A stretch of DNA of 54,410 bases. Source: Candidatus Poribacteria bacterium. GTDB lineage: Bacteria; Poribacteria; WGA-4E; WGA-3G. The notes beneath the pieces were generated by a model. That model was not told the DNA's origin. It saw nothing but the letters and a program-made list of their open reading frames with translations, and did not search any database. The stretch spans positions 1 to 54,410 of the forward strand of contig JAAXGN010000147.1 in the NCBI GenBank assembly GCA_012267415.1, in the 5' to 3' direction. Both the position numbers and the translations under genes were made by a program. Shown here one piece after another: positions 36,068 to 43,439 of the stretch (positions are counted from its first letter, which is position 1; every line of letters starts with the position of its first letter).

Positions 36068-36913
36068 ATGTTAACACAGGTTATTACTGATATTGTTCAG
36101 TGTAAAGAAACGATTGAAAAACACAAGTTTGATGAAGCTGCAACTAAACAGTACATTGTTATTCCCATCCTGAGATCTTTAGATTGGCACGACAGTAATT
36201 TGTATACTTTAGAGGTCTATCCGGAAAAGAAGGTCAGCAAGAATAAGAAAGAAAAAGTTGACTACGCTCTCCGACACGGTGAAACTTCTTTAGTATTCAT
36301 TGAGTGTAAACGTTGGGGGGTAGGGATTGAAAAGAATCAAGACCAAATTTGTCAATATGCTTTTTTAGCTGGAGTAGAAATAGCCGTTATAACCAACGGG
36401 AAAATATGGGATTTTTATCTCCCTGGCCGAACAAGTACATCTGAAAGAAGGGTAATTCCATGGGAGGATAGGATGTTCTGTTCCATTGATCTTGAGGTGC
36501 AGGAGGAAGCCGTAACTGATTTTCAAAAGTACCTTTCTAAATCCAATGTTGAACAAGGAATAGCAAAAGCAAATGCACGAGAGGCATTTCAACCCCAAGC
36601 ACCTGAGACTCCTTTGCCTCGGCAACGTTACGGTCTACCAATTCTGAGAGCTTTAGTAGAACTTCGAGGATCAGCATCAACCAAGCGAGTACTACAGCGA
36701 GTTTTTCAACTTATGGAGACAGCAAACGAACTGCGGGAAATAGATAAATCGCAACGATCAGATGGACAGTTTTATTGGGACAATCGAACACAGGACATGC
36801 GTAGAGAATTAATAAATAAAGGTTTCATGAAGGAAAACTCTCCGCGCGGTATTTGGGAAATCTCTGACGCAGGACGGAATCGTCTTCTTAATAATGGAGG
36901 AACTCATAAATGA
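36068..36913 (+). CDS. PD-(D/E)XK nuclease with HsdR-N-like domain and C-terminal winged helix
   Basis: 281 residues. N-terminal domain like the nuclease domain of type I HsdR proteins: Glu23 in the first helix, then Asp65...Glu79-Cys-Lys81 (VDYALRHG...FIECK) and later Gln92. The C-terminal part (about 195-280) is a winged helix like Mrr_N. No helicase domain is attached, so it is not a full HsdR. It could be a modification-dependent or methyl-blocked restriction enzyme of the island. ATGA overlap (4 bp) with the next gene. Confidence 0.8.
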   Translation: MLTQVITDIVQCKETIEKHKFDEAATKQYIVIPILRSLDWHDSNLYTLEVYPEKKVSKNKKEKVDYALRHGETSLVFIECKRWGVGIEKNQDQICQYAFLAGVEIAVITNGKIWDFYLPGRTSTSERRVIPWEDRMFCSIDLEVQEEAVTDFQKYLSKSNVEQGIAKANAREAFQPQAPETPLPRQRYGLPILRALVELRGSASTKRVLQRVFQLMETANELREIDKSQRSDGQFYWDNRTQDMRRELINKGFMKENSPRGIWEISDAGRNRLLNNGGTHK

Positions 36914-37755
36914 AAAATGATACTAAACCAATTAAAGCAGCACCAACAGCAACTATCAAAGGTTCACCAACACCAATATCTCCTGGTGAACTTAGTGGTA
37001 GAAAAAATATTCTTACGGATACCCTCTACGAAATGGGTTATGACGATACTTTGGTTGACATCCTGATTGAAAGGAACGTTATTGATTTTGATAGTTCCAG
37101 TTACACGAGCCATATCATGTACGACCTTGAAGAACACTATGGAGAATCTATTTTTTGCGGTGGTCTTGAAGATGCTGTTGTTTTTGAAGGTTTAGAGGCT
37201 TCTTTGACTGGAGAAATCGGAAACAGTTGGCGTGCTTCTGAGAGGGACACTTTTCAAGAACGGATTCTTGATATGCTCATGCCTTCACTTAAAAAGTTAG
37301 GTTTGAAAGCAGTTTTACGTTATGACTTAGTAAAGAGTGCAACTTTATCTGAAGAATTGGAAAGTGTTAAACGACATTTGACTATTGATTATGGAGAATC
37401 CGAATCTATTCTTCCATATATTGATATTGTTATTTACAATCCTGAAAATTGGCGCGTTGTTGCTGTAATTTCGTGTAAAGTCAATTTGAGAAACCGAATC
37501 ATTGATATGGCTTATTGGAGACTCAAGATGCAAACAGTTGAAAATACGGCTGCTATCAAGTTTTTTCTTATCACGACTGACTTAGATGGAACCTTAAAAA
37601 ATACAGACGTACTACAGAAAGGACGCGCCATTGTAGAAACAGATCTTGATGGCACCTATGTACTAACGACAGAGTATCTTGAGGAAAGCGACAAGGTGAA
37701 ACTCTTTGAACATTTCATTGAAGATTTCAAAAAAGCCATAGACGAGAACCGATAA
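36910..37755 (+). CDS. Type II restriction endonuclease-like protein (BsaWI-like)
   Basis: 281 residues. Nuclease core with Asp172 (YIDIVIYNP), then VVAVISCK (Lys190) and NLRNRIIDMAYWRLK, a pattern shared with type II enzymes such as BsaWI where ExK is written SxK and an acidic residue is supplied elsewhere. Glu117 (FQERIL) is a candidate. The N-terminus (1-30) is low-complexity, Thr/Pro/Lys-rich. Starts within the stop of the preceding gene (ATGA). Family assignment is from memory of the motif and needs a profile search; the PD-(D/E)XK fold itself is well supported. Confidence 0.68.
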   Translation: MKNDTKPIKAAPTATIKGSPTPISPGELSGRKNILTDTLYEMGYDDTLVDILIERNVIDFDSSSYTSHIMYDLEEHYGESIFCGGLEDAVVFEGLEASLTGEIGNSWRASERDTFQERILDMLMPSLKKLGLKAVLRYDLVKSATLSEELESVKRHLTIDYGESESILPYIDIVIYNPENWRVVAVISCKVNLRNRIIDMAYWRLKMQTVENTAAIKFFLITTDLDGTLKNTDVLQKGRAIVETDLDGTYVLTTEYLEESDKVKLFEHFIEDFKKAIDENR

Positions 37756-37759
37756 ACTT

Positions 37760-38656
37760 ATGAAAATAGCAAATGCACCATGCTCTTGGGGAGTACTTGA
37801 ATTCAACCTGCAAGGCAAATCCCCAGACTACTCCCAAGTATTAGACGAAATGCACGCAATCGGCTATCGTGGTACCGAGTTGGGAGACTGGGGATTTATG
37901 CCGACTGATCCCACGCAACTCAACGACGAACTTGCAGCACGCAAGTTAACACTATTAGGTGCTTTTGTACCGGTAGCGTTAGCGGATGCGGAGGCACATA
38001 TAGCAGGTGAGACATCGGCACTAAAGCATGCACGCCTTCTCGCAGATGTTTGTGGGGATTTACCTTTCATTGTGCTGTCAGATGACAACGGCTCTGTAGA
38101 ACAACGTACGGAGAATGCTGGACGGATACGTCCTGAATACGGGTTGACAAAAGAACAGTGGGATACTTTTGTAAAAGGTGTGCATCGGATCGCGCAAGCA
38201 GTAAAAGATGAGATGGGACTCCGCACCGTTTTTCACCATCACTGTGGGGGATATGTGGAAACGCCTGATGAAGTGGATACATTGATGAAACGCACGGATC
38301 CAGAACTTGTCGGGTTGTGTATTGATACGGGACATTACCGATTCGGAGGGGGAAATCCACTGGATATATTTGAGAAACACGGGGAACGAATCTGGCACGT
38401 GCATTTCAAGGATTGCGATCCTGAGATCGCAGATATTTCCCGTAGCGAAGGTTGGGATTACTTTCAGTCTGTCGGAAAAGGTGTGTTTTGTGAGTTAGGT
38501 AAAGGAGAGGTCGACTTTCCAGCATTCATCTCGGAATTGCAAAATCGGAAATATGATGGATGGATAGTCGTTGAACAGGATGTCTTACCGGGTATGGGAA
38601 GTCCTTATGAAAGTGCCAAACGGAATTTCAATTATTTGAAATCAATCGGACTCTGA
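37760..38656 (+). CDS. Sugar-phosphate isomerase/epimerase, inosose dehydratase-like
   Basis: 298 residues, xylose-isomerase-like TIM barrel. Begins MKIANAPCSWGVLEF, the characteristic opening of IolE (2-keto-myo-inositol dehydratase), and has the metal-site segments VFHHHCGGYVET, GLCIDTGH, WHVHFKDCDP and a late Glu (VVEQDV). It starts 4 nt after the restriction gene and is followed, 15 nt later, by an inositol dehydrogenase-like gene, which supports an inositol pathway. Acts as dehydratase on scyllo-inosose if the call is right. Confidence 0.82.
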   Translation: MKIANAPCSWGVLEFNLQGKSPDYSQVLDEMHAIGYRGTELGDWGFMPTDPTQLNDELAARKLTLLGAFVPVALADAEAHIAGETSALKHARLLADVCGDLPFIVLSDDNGSVEQRTENAGRIRPEYGLTKEQWDTFVKGVHRIAQAVKDEMGLRTVFHHHCGGYVETPDEVDTLMKRTDPELVGLCIDTGHYRFGGGNPLDIFEKHGERIWHVHFKDCDPEIADISRSEGWDYFQSVGKGVFCELGKGEVDFPAFISELQNRKYDGWIVVEQDVLPGMGSPYESAKRNFNYLKSIGL

Positions 38657-38671
38657 CTGAGAGAATCTTTG

Positions 38672-39694
38672 ATGAACGCTTCTTCAAAAATCGGTGTTGG
38701 TGTTGTTGGAACGGGACGTATTGGCAAACTACATATTCAACATCTATGTCAAGACATCCCTGATGCAGAAGTTGTGTCAATTTGCAGCCTTGATATAGAA
38801 ACTGCAGAAACGCTCTCACATCAATTCAATATCTCTGAAACGGCTACAAATTATAGAAAACTCCTAACAAATCCACAGATAGATGCCATTCTTGTTGCAT
38901 CATCGACTGATACGCATGTTGAGATATGTCAAGCTGCAGCAAAAGCAGGTAAACATATCTTTTGTGAGAAACCGATCGCGTTAGACTTGGAACAGATTGA
39001 CGAAACGTTAGCAATTGTTAAAGAAGCAGAAGTAAAGTTTCAGGTCGGATTTAACCGTAGGTTTGATGTGAATTTCAAACGGGTGCGAGATGTCATATCA
39101 TCAGGCGAGATTGGTGAACCGCATATTCTACGAATTACAAGTCGTGACCCAGCACCTCCACCGATTGAATATGCCAAAGTTTCGGGTGGGATGTTCCTGG
39201 ATATGACCATTCACGACTTTGATATGGCACGATACCTGATTGATGACGAAGCGATTGAGGTGTATGCCGTTGGAGCGGTGCGTGTTGATCCAAAAATCGG
39301 TGAAATTGGAGACATTGACACTGCTGTAATTACACTTCAATTTCAAAATGGTGTGTTAGCAACTATTGATAACAGCAGAAAAACTGTCTACGGTTACGAT
39401 CAACGTGTGGAAGTGTTTGGTTCTGAAGGCATGGTCACGGTTGGAAATCTGTCAACAGATACGGTGACGTTGACCAACAATACTGGAAGGCTTTCTGCAA
39501 ACCCACCGTACTTCTTTATAGAACGTTATAAGGATGCGTATCTTTCGGAATTACGAACGTTTGTTCAGTGTATCTTAGATGATAAACAACCACCTGTATC
39601 GGGTATGGATGGTCGTGCACCTGTTGTAATGGGATATGCTGCGTTAAAATCGTTGCGTGAAAATAGACCTGTTAAATTGTCTGAAATCGGTTAG
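38672..39694 (+). CDS. Inositol 2-dehydrogenase-like oxidoreductase (Gfo/Idh/MocA)
   Basis: 340 residues from ATG 38672. Rossmann motif GVVGTGRIGKLH near 7-18, CEKPIALD near 95-102, and RITSRDPAPPPIEY...SGGMFLDMTIHDFDMARY, the segment typical of IolG-type inositol dehydrogenases with the catalytic Asp/His. It would oxidise myo-inositol to 2-keto-inositol, feeding the IolE-like neighbour. Downstream is a convergent ABC gene. Other iol genes are not in the window. Confidence 0.85.
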   Translation: MNASSKIGVGVVGTGRIGKLHIQHLCQDIPDAEVVSICSLDIETAETLSHQFNISETATNYRKLLTNPQIDAILVASSTDTHVEICQAAAKAGKHIFCEKPIALDLEQIDETLAIVKEAEVKFQVGFNRRFDVNFKRVRDVISSGEIGEPHILRITSRDPAPPPIEYAKVSGGMFLDMTIHDFDMARYLIDDEAIEVYAVGAVRVDPKIGEIGDIDTAVITLQFQNGVLATIDNSRKTVYGYDQRVEVFGSEGMVTVGNLSTDTVTLTNNTGRLSANPPYFFIERYKDAYLSELRTFVQCILDDKQPPVSGMDGRAPVVMGYAALKSLRENRPVKLSEIG

Positions 39695-39706
39695 TAGACG
39701 AAAAAT

Positions 39707-40438
39707 CTATTCATGTATACCGACCTCTCCTATTTGAATCTCAATCTCATCTCTATCGCGGATACGTTCTACGAGTCCGTCGCGTATATCCACGATGCGG
39801 TCAGAGACATCAAGCATCTTAAGGTCGTGGGTGGCAGAGATGACTGTGACGCCTTGCTCAATATTGAGTTGCTTGATAAGGTCTATTATCTCACGTCCTG
39901 TGATTGTATCAAGGTTTGCAGTTGGTTCATCAGCAAGGATAATGCTTGGGTCATTTGCAAGTGCTCTTGCGATAGCGACACGTTGACGTTGACCGCCAGA
40001 GAGTTCATCTGGGAGATGATACATCCTGTCTCCTAATCCGACTTTGTCTAACAGTTTTTCTGCCTTCTCATTACGTTGTTTATCGGGGATACCTGCAAAG
40101 ATCATCGGTAATGTTACATTTCCGTGTGCTGTTCTGACATTCAAGAGATTGTAGCTTTGAAAGATGTATCCGACCCTATGACACCTAAAGGCAGCGATCT
40201 GCCTTTGAGATAGGTTAGACATATTCTGTCCATCAATGTAGACTTGTCCTTCTGTGGGTCTGTCAAGCGCACCGATCATGTTAAAGAGCGTCGATTTGCC
40301 AGATCCTGATGGACCCATCAATGAAATATATTCTCCGCGTTCAATTTCAATATTGATTCCGTCTAATGCGCGCAGGACGTTTGATCCCATCCTATATTCT
40401 TTGACGACATCTTCAGTCTTCACAACAATATCTGGCAT
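39707..40438 (-). CDS. ABC transporter ATP-binding protein (MacB/LolD type)
   Basis: 243 residues. Walker A GPSGSGKST (42-50), Q-loop FQSYNLL, signature LSGGQRQRVAIARAL and Walker B IILADEPTANLD, with the DEPT...LD wording of the MacB/LolD/FtsE group. It follows the permease gene by 9 nt on the minus strand. These transporters move lipoproteins, peptides or lipids, or act by mechanotransmission; none uses ordinary import. Confidence 0.93.
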   Translation of the reverse strand: MPDIVVKTEDVVKEYRMGSNVLRALDGINIEIERGEYISLMGPSGSGKSTLFNMIGALDRPTEGQVYIDGQNMSNLSQRQIAAFRCHRVGYIFQSYNLLNVRTAHGNVTLPMIFAGIPDKQRNEKAEKLLDKVGLGDRMYHLPDELSGGQRQRVAIARALANDPSIILADEPTANLDTITGREIIDLIKQLNIEQGVTVISATHDLKMLDVSDRIVDIRDGLVERIRDRDEIEIQIGEVGIHE

Positions 40439-40447
40439 ATTTCTTCC

Positions 40448-41125
40448 TTATACTTCAGTGCGCATTGCCTCAGCAGGTGGAAGTTTTGCAGCACGCCATG
40501 CGGGAAATGATGAACCGATCACCGCTAATAGCATTCCCAGAATACAACCGAACAGTATGAGCAGCAACACACCTATACGCATAGGTGCATCCTCAGGGGT
40601 AGCAGGTAATAGGGGGAAATAGAAAAAGAGGTCAAGTCCGTAGTCTTTTAGACCTAAGGCGACTGCTCCGAGCGTGCCGATCAGGGCACCAATTAATGCT
40701 CCTGCAAATCCTTGGAAACCTGATTCCAGTAGAAACAGACGCACAACAAAACCGTCTAATGCTCCAAGACATTTCATCGTGCCGATTTCACGAAATCGCT
40801 CTGTTACTGCCATCAACATAGAGTTCGCAATCCCAACAACACAGACAATCAACGACATGATAATTAGCCAGATGTCTTTCGTAGAAATGCCTTGTTCGGA
40901 CGTTTCTTCTAAGTTTGCAATTGTAGAACTGCGACCACTTTCCTGTAATGCAAGGTCTATTTCATTGTTCGTCCAAACAGAAACAAGGAAGGCGATTCCG
41001 AGTGTTATCCCTGCTGTTGTTATGATGGACCTGCCAAAACGTATCTTTAAACTCTGAAAACTAATCCGCAGGGATTCTAAGAATGGCAGATCGATTTGTT
41101 CCTCAATCCGTGTGTGTTGATGCAA
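40448..41125 (-). CDS. Reduced FtsX/MacB-like ABC permease
   Basis: 225 residues, against about 400 for typical MacB/LolC permeases. First membrane helix about 34-52, then only about 30 residues before the three-helix FtsX domain (about 85-215, with REIGTMKCLGA and WRAAKLPPAEAMR). The large periplasmic MacB core domain is missing. The joint is clean (no stop, conserved on both sides), so this may be a genuine small permease or an in-frame deletion. It forms an operon with the ATPase gene. Confidence 0.85.
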   Translation of the reverse strand: MHQHTRIEEQIDLPFLESLRISFQSLKIRFGRSIITTAGITLGIAFLVSVWTNNEIDLALQESGRSSTIANLEETSEQGISTKDIWLIIMSLIVCVVGIANSMLMAVTERFREIGTMKCLGALDGFVVRLFLLESGFQGFAGALIGALIGTLGAVALGLKDYGLDLFFYFPLLPATPEDAPMRIGVLLLILFGCILGMLLAVIGSSFPAWRAAKLPPAEAMRTEV

Positions 41126-41158
41126 TCTCTCAACTCCTAAAATAGTGTCTATTTTAGT

Positions 41159-41187
41159 ATTATATCAGAAACGTACTTTCAAGTCAA
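41159..41187 (-). promoter_or_regulatory. Promoter of the ABC transporter operon
   Basis: On the minus strand TTGACT (41182-41187) and TATAAT (41159-41164), spacing 17. Its outer edge is 14 nt from the terminal motif at 41202. Confidence 0.8.
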
Positions 41188-41201
41188 GAAATGAACTACT
41201 T

Positions 41202-41367
41202 GGGGTACGTAAAGTTTGTGTTACTTAACTGTCTGTGTTTCGTGTTACAAAAAAGAGCGGAGACTGTGAAAGTAAACCTTATGTGGTAAGAACACCTTCC
41301 GCGTCTTCCGTGTCCTCCGCGAATTCCGCGATTCTGACAAAAAGAGGGACAATAACTTCACACACCC
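41202..41367. mobile_element. 166-bp element with inverted GGGTGTGTAAAG-type ends
   Basis: Left end 41202-41224 (GGGGTACGTAAAGTTTGTGT), right end 41347-41367 (inverted: GGGTGTGTGAAGTTATTGTC). The interior holds CTTCCGCGTCTTCCGTGTCC-like tandem units and GAATTCCGCGATTCTGAC, related to the GAATCGCGGATT units at 31390. No coding capacity. Lies between larB and the ABC operon promoter. Confidence 0.65.
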
Positions 41368-41393
41368 GCTTTTAACTGACAGAAGATATACCT

Positions 41394-42146
41394 TTAGGTT
41401 TCAGACAGACGATTGATTAATGAAGCACTATATCCTGCACCGAATCCGTTGTCTATGTTGACGACTGTAACGCCAGATGCACAACTGTTTAGCATTCCGA
41501 GGAGTGCTGCTAATCCGCCGAAACTTGCACCGTAACCTACACTTGTCGGTACTGCAATGACGGGACAGTCTACCAACCCCCCAACAACACTCGGCAAGGC
41601 ACCTTCCATCCCTGCGATTACGATTATCACATTCGCGCTTAGAAGTTTCTCGTGATTACTGATGAGTCTGTGCAATCCAGCAACTCCTACGTCATAGAGT
41701 CGTTCTGGTGGATTACCCATGATGTCAGCAGTTTCTGCTGCTTCTTCAGCTACAGGGAGATCGGAGGTGCCAGCAGAAACGACCAAGACACCGGACTTTG
41801 TGTCTAATTCAGACTGTTTGATGCTAATTGTCCTGGCAAGTTGGTTGTAACGTGCTTTCGCATCTATAGACTTCACGGCTTCATACATTGAATGCGTCGC
41901 GCGGGTAGCAAGCAGTGGATGTCCTGCGTCAAGGATACGTTCACTTATCTGTGCAACTTGATCGTCTGTTTTGCCATCGCAAAAGATCACCTCAGGAAAA
42001 CCTGTTCTGAGCTGTCTATGGTGGTCAATCTTGGAAAAACCGAGGTCTTCAAATGGAAGGGTGCGGAGAGATTGCAGCGCATCGTCAACTTCAATCTCCC
42101 CGCTTCTGACCTTCTCAAGGAGGGTTTTAATTTTTTCAACTTCCAT
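41394..42146 (-). CDS. larB: Pyridinium-3,5-biscarboxylate mononucleotide synthase (LarB)
   Basis: 250 residues, PurE-like C-terminal domain with [47 protein letters not shown] and Cys222 (NSCASG), the position of the catalytic Cys known for LarB. It carboxylates and hydrolyses nicotinate adenine dinucleotide, the first step to the nickel-pincer cofactor of lactate racemase and LarA homologs. larC and larE are not in the window. On the minus strand with no partner gene; LarA-family enzymes elsewhere are implied. Confidence 0.93.
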   Translation of the reverse strand: MEVEKIKTLLEKVRSGEIEVDDALQSLRTLPFEDLGFSKIDHHRQLRTGFPEVIFCDGKTDDQVAQISERILDAGHPLLATRATHSMYEAVKSIDAKARYNQLARTISIKQSELDTKSGVLVVSAGTSDLPVAEEAAETADIMGNPPERLYDVGVAGLHRLISNHEKLLSANVIIVIAGMEGALPSVVGGLVDCPVIAVPTSVGYGASFGGLAALLGMLNSCASGVTVVNIDNGFGAGYSASLINRLSET

Positions 42147-42197
42147 ACGCGTTGAAATTACGGTAAGAGGATAATCCAGGTATTGCTACTGTAGGGA

Positions 42198-42608
42198 TTA
42201 CGCTTCTTCAGATTCCTTTTTGCTGGATTTCTTATCTGTTGCAAGACCGGGGATCGTCTCAGTGATCTTGCTCTTAACATCCGAAGAAACCTTTTTCCCT
42301 GTTTCAACGGCAGTCTTTACTTGATCTGTAGCTTCCTTGACACGTTCTTTGCCTACTTCAACAAAGCCTTGAACACTTTCCTTACCTTGGTCTACAAGAT
42401 GTTGAACATTTTCTCTTGCTGCTTCACTTGCTTGATGAGCAATTTCCAATGTCTTATCTTTTGCCTGAATAGATGTATCCCGGATTTTTTGACGTGTTTC
42501 TTTTCCAGGTGCTGGTGCATAAAGAAGACTGAGTACTGCCCCTGTCAATAATCCAGTGAAAAAGGCAAAAATCAGAGTCAATCCATTATTGCTTCCATTG
42601 TTACTCAT
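42198..42608 (-). CDS. YtxH-domain protein
   Basis: 136 residues. N-terminal membrane helix (about 10-28) with the YtxH signature GLLTGAVLSLLYAPAPGKETRQKI, then a long charged amphipathic helix with 11/22-residue periodicity (KESVQGFVEVGKERVKEATDQV), as in LEA/apolipoprotein-like proteins. Often stress-linked. RBS AAAGGAAA. Located just downstream of the DUF948-like gene; such pairs are common. Confidence 0.87.
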   Translation of the reverse strand: MSNNGSNNGLTLIFAFFTGLLTGAVLSLLYAPAPGKETRQKIRDTSIQAKDKTLEIAHQASEAARENVQHLVDQGKESVQGFVEVGKERVKEATDQVKTAVETGKKVSSDVKSKITETIPGLATDKKSSKKESEEA

Positions 42609-42751
42609 TTGTCTTTCCTTTCTTTATTTGATTAGAATATAATCAGTTGTATTTGCAAGTATCGGATGAAATTAAGCATCCATTTAGTATATACGTTTGT
42701 TTTTGTTATTTCTTTTCAATTATATGGGTATTTACCCAATTACATGGTATA

Positions 42752-43369
42752 TCAACTGGCAACATCCGTTTCTTGTTGTGTGACTTCCTCGGGCATTTCT
42801 TTGACATCGTTCTGTTGAGGTTCTCCATTCTGTTTATTAGGTTTATCTTCACCATTAGAGCTATAAGATCTGTAGAGTTTATCCCAACCTGCTTTCAAGC
42901 CTTGCCACATACTAACTATATCTGCAAGAGATATGGCGACTTGGTTGCGAAAATATTCTGCCTGCTCAATTGTTTGACCAGAAAATGTAGAAACTTTTTG
43001 TATGAGCGATTCCAACTCTTTTATGCTCTGGTTGAGTGTTTGGGTGACTTCTTGGATATTATGTAAAGTCGGTTGTATCTCATCTTCGCTAATCTGATGA
43101 ATTGATGCAGTAACCCCATTAAGATTTTGCAATAATTCTGGTAATTCCTTATTGATTGATTTTACAGTTTGACTGACGTCATTTATGAGAATGCCAACTT
43201 CTTGATTGACAAGATTCTCTGTAGAATTAAGTGTGTTTTGTATACTATTTAATGAATTCCTAATACTTCCTATCGCAGCACATAAATAAAAGAATAAAAC
43301 TGTCAAAGCGATGAGTGCCGCACCAAGGCTGCATTTCCAAAAGATAGAAACGATAATATTCCAATCCAT
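42752..43369 (-). CDS. DUF948-like membrane protein
   Basis: 205 residues. One membrane helix (about 10-32), then a long coiled-coil ectodomain or cytoplasmic rod (about 35-150) with heptads, and a hydrophilic Gln/Glu-rich tail. The pattern fits DUF948, often encoded next to YtxH, as here. Function unknown; related proteins are proposed to bind the envelope or chromosomes under stress. Confidence 0.72.
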   Translation of the reverse strand: MDWNIIVSIFWKCSLGAALIALTVLFFYLCAAIGSIRNSLNSIQNTLNSTENLVNQEVGILINDVSQTVKSINKELPELLQNLNGVTASIHQISEDEIQPTLHNIQEVTQTLNQSIKELESLIQKVSTFSGQTIEQAEYFRNQVAISLADIVSMWQGLKAGWDKLYRSYSSNGEDKPNKQNGEPQQNDVKEMPEEVTQQETDVAS

Positions 43370-43439
43370 GAGTTATGTTTCCCTTATTCTTATTTATTAG
43401 AAGATCGTCAATGTTACTATCACGTTTAAGGTGCGATTA

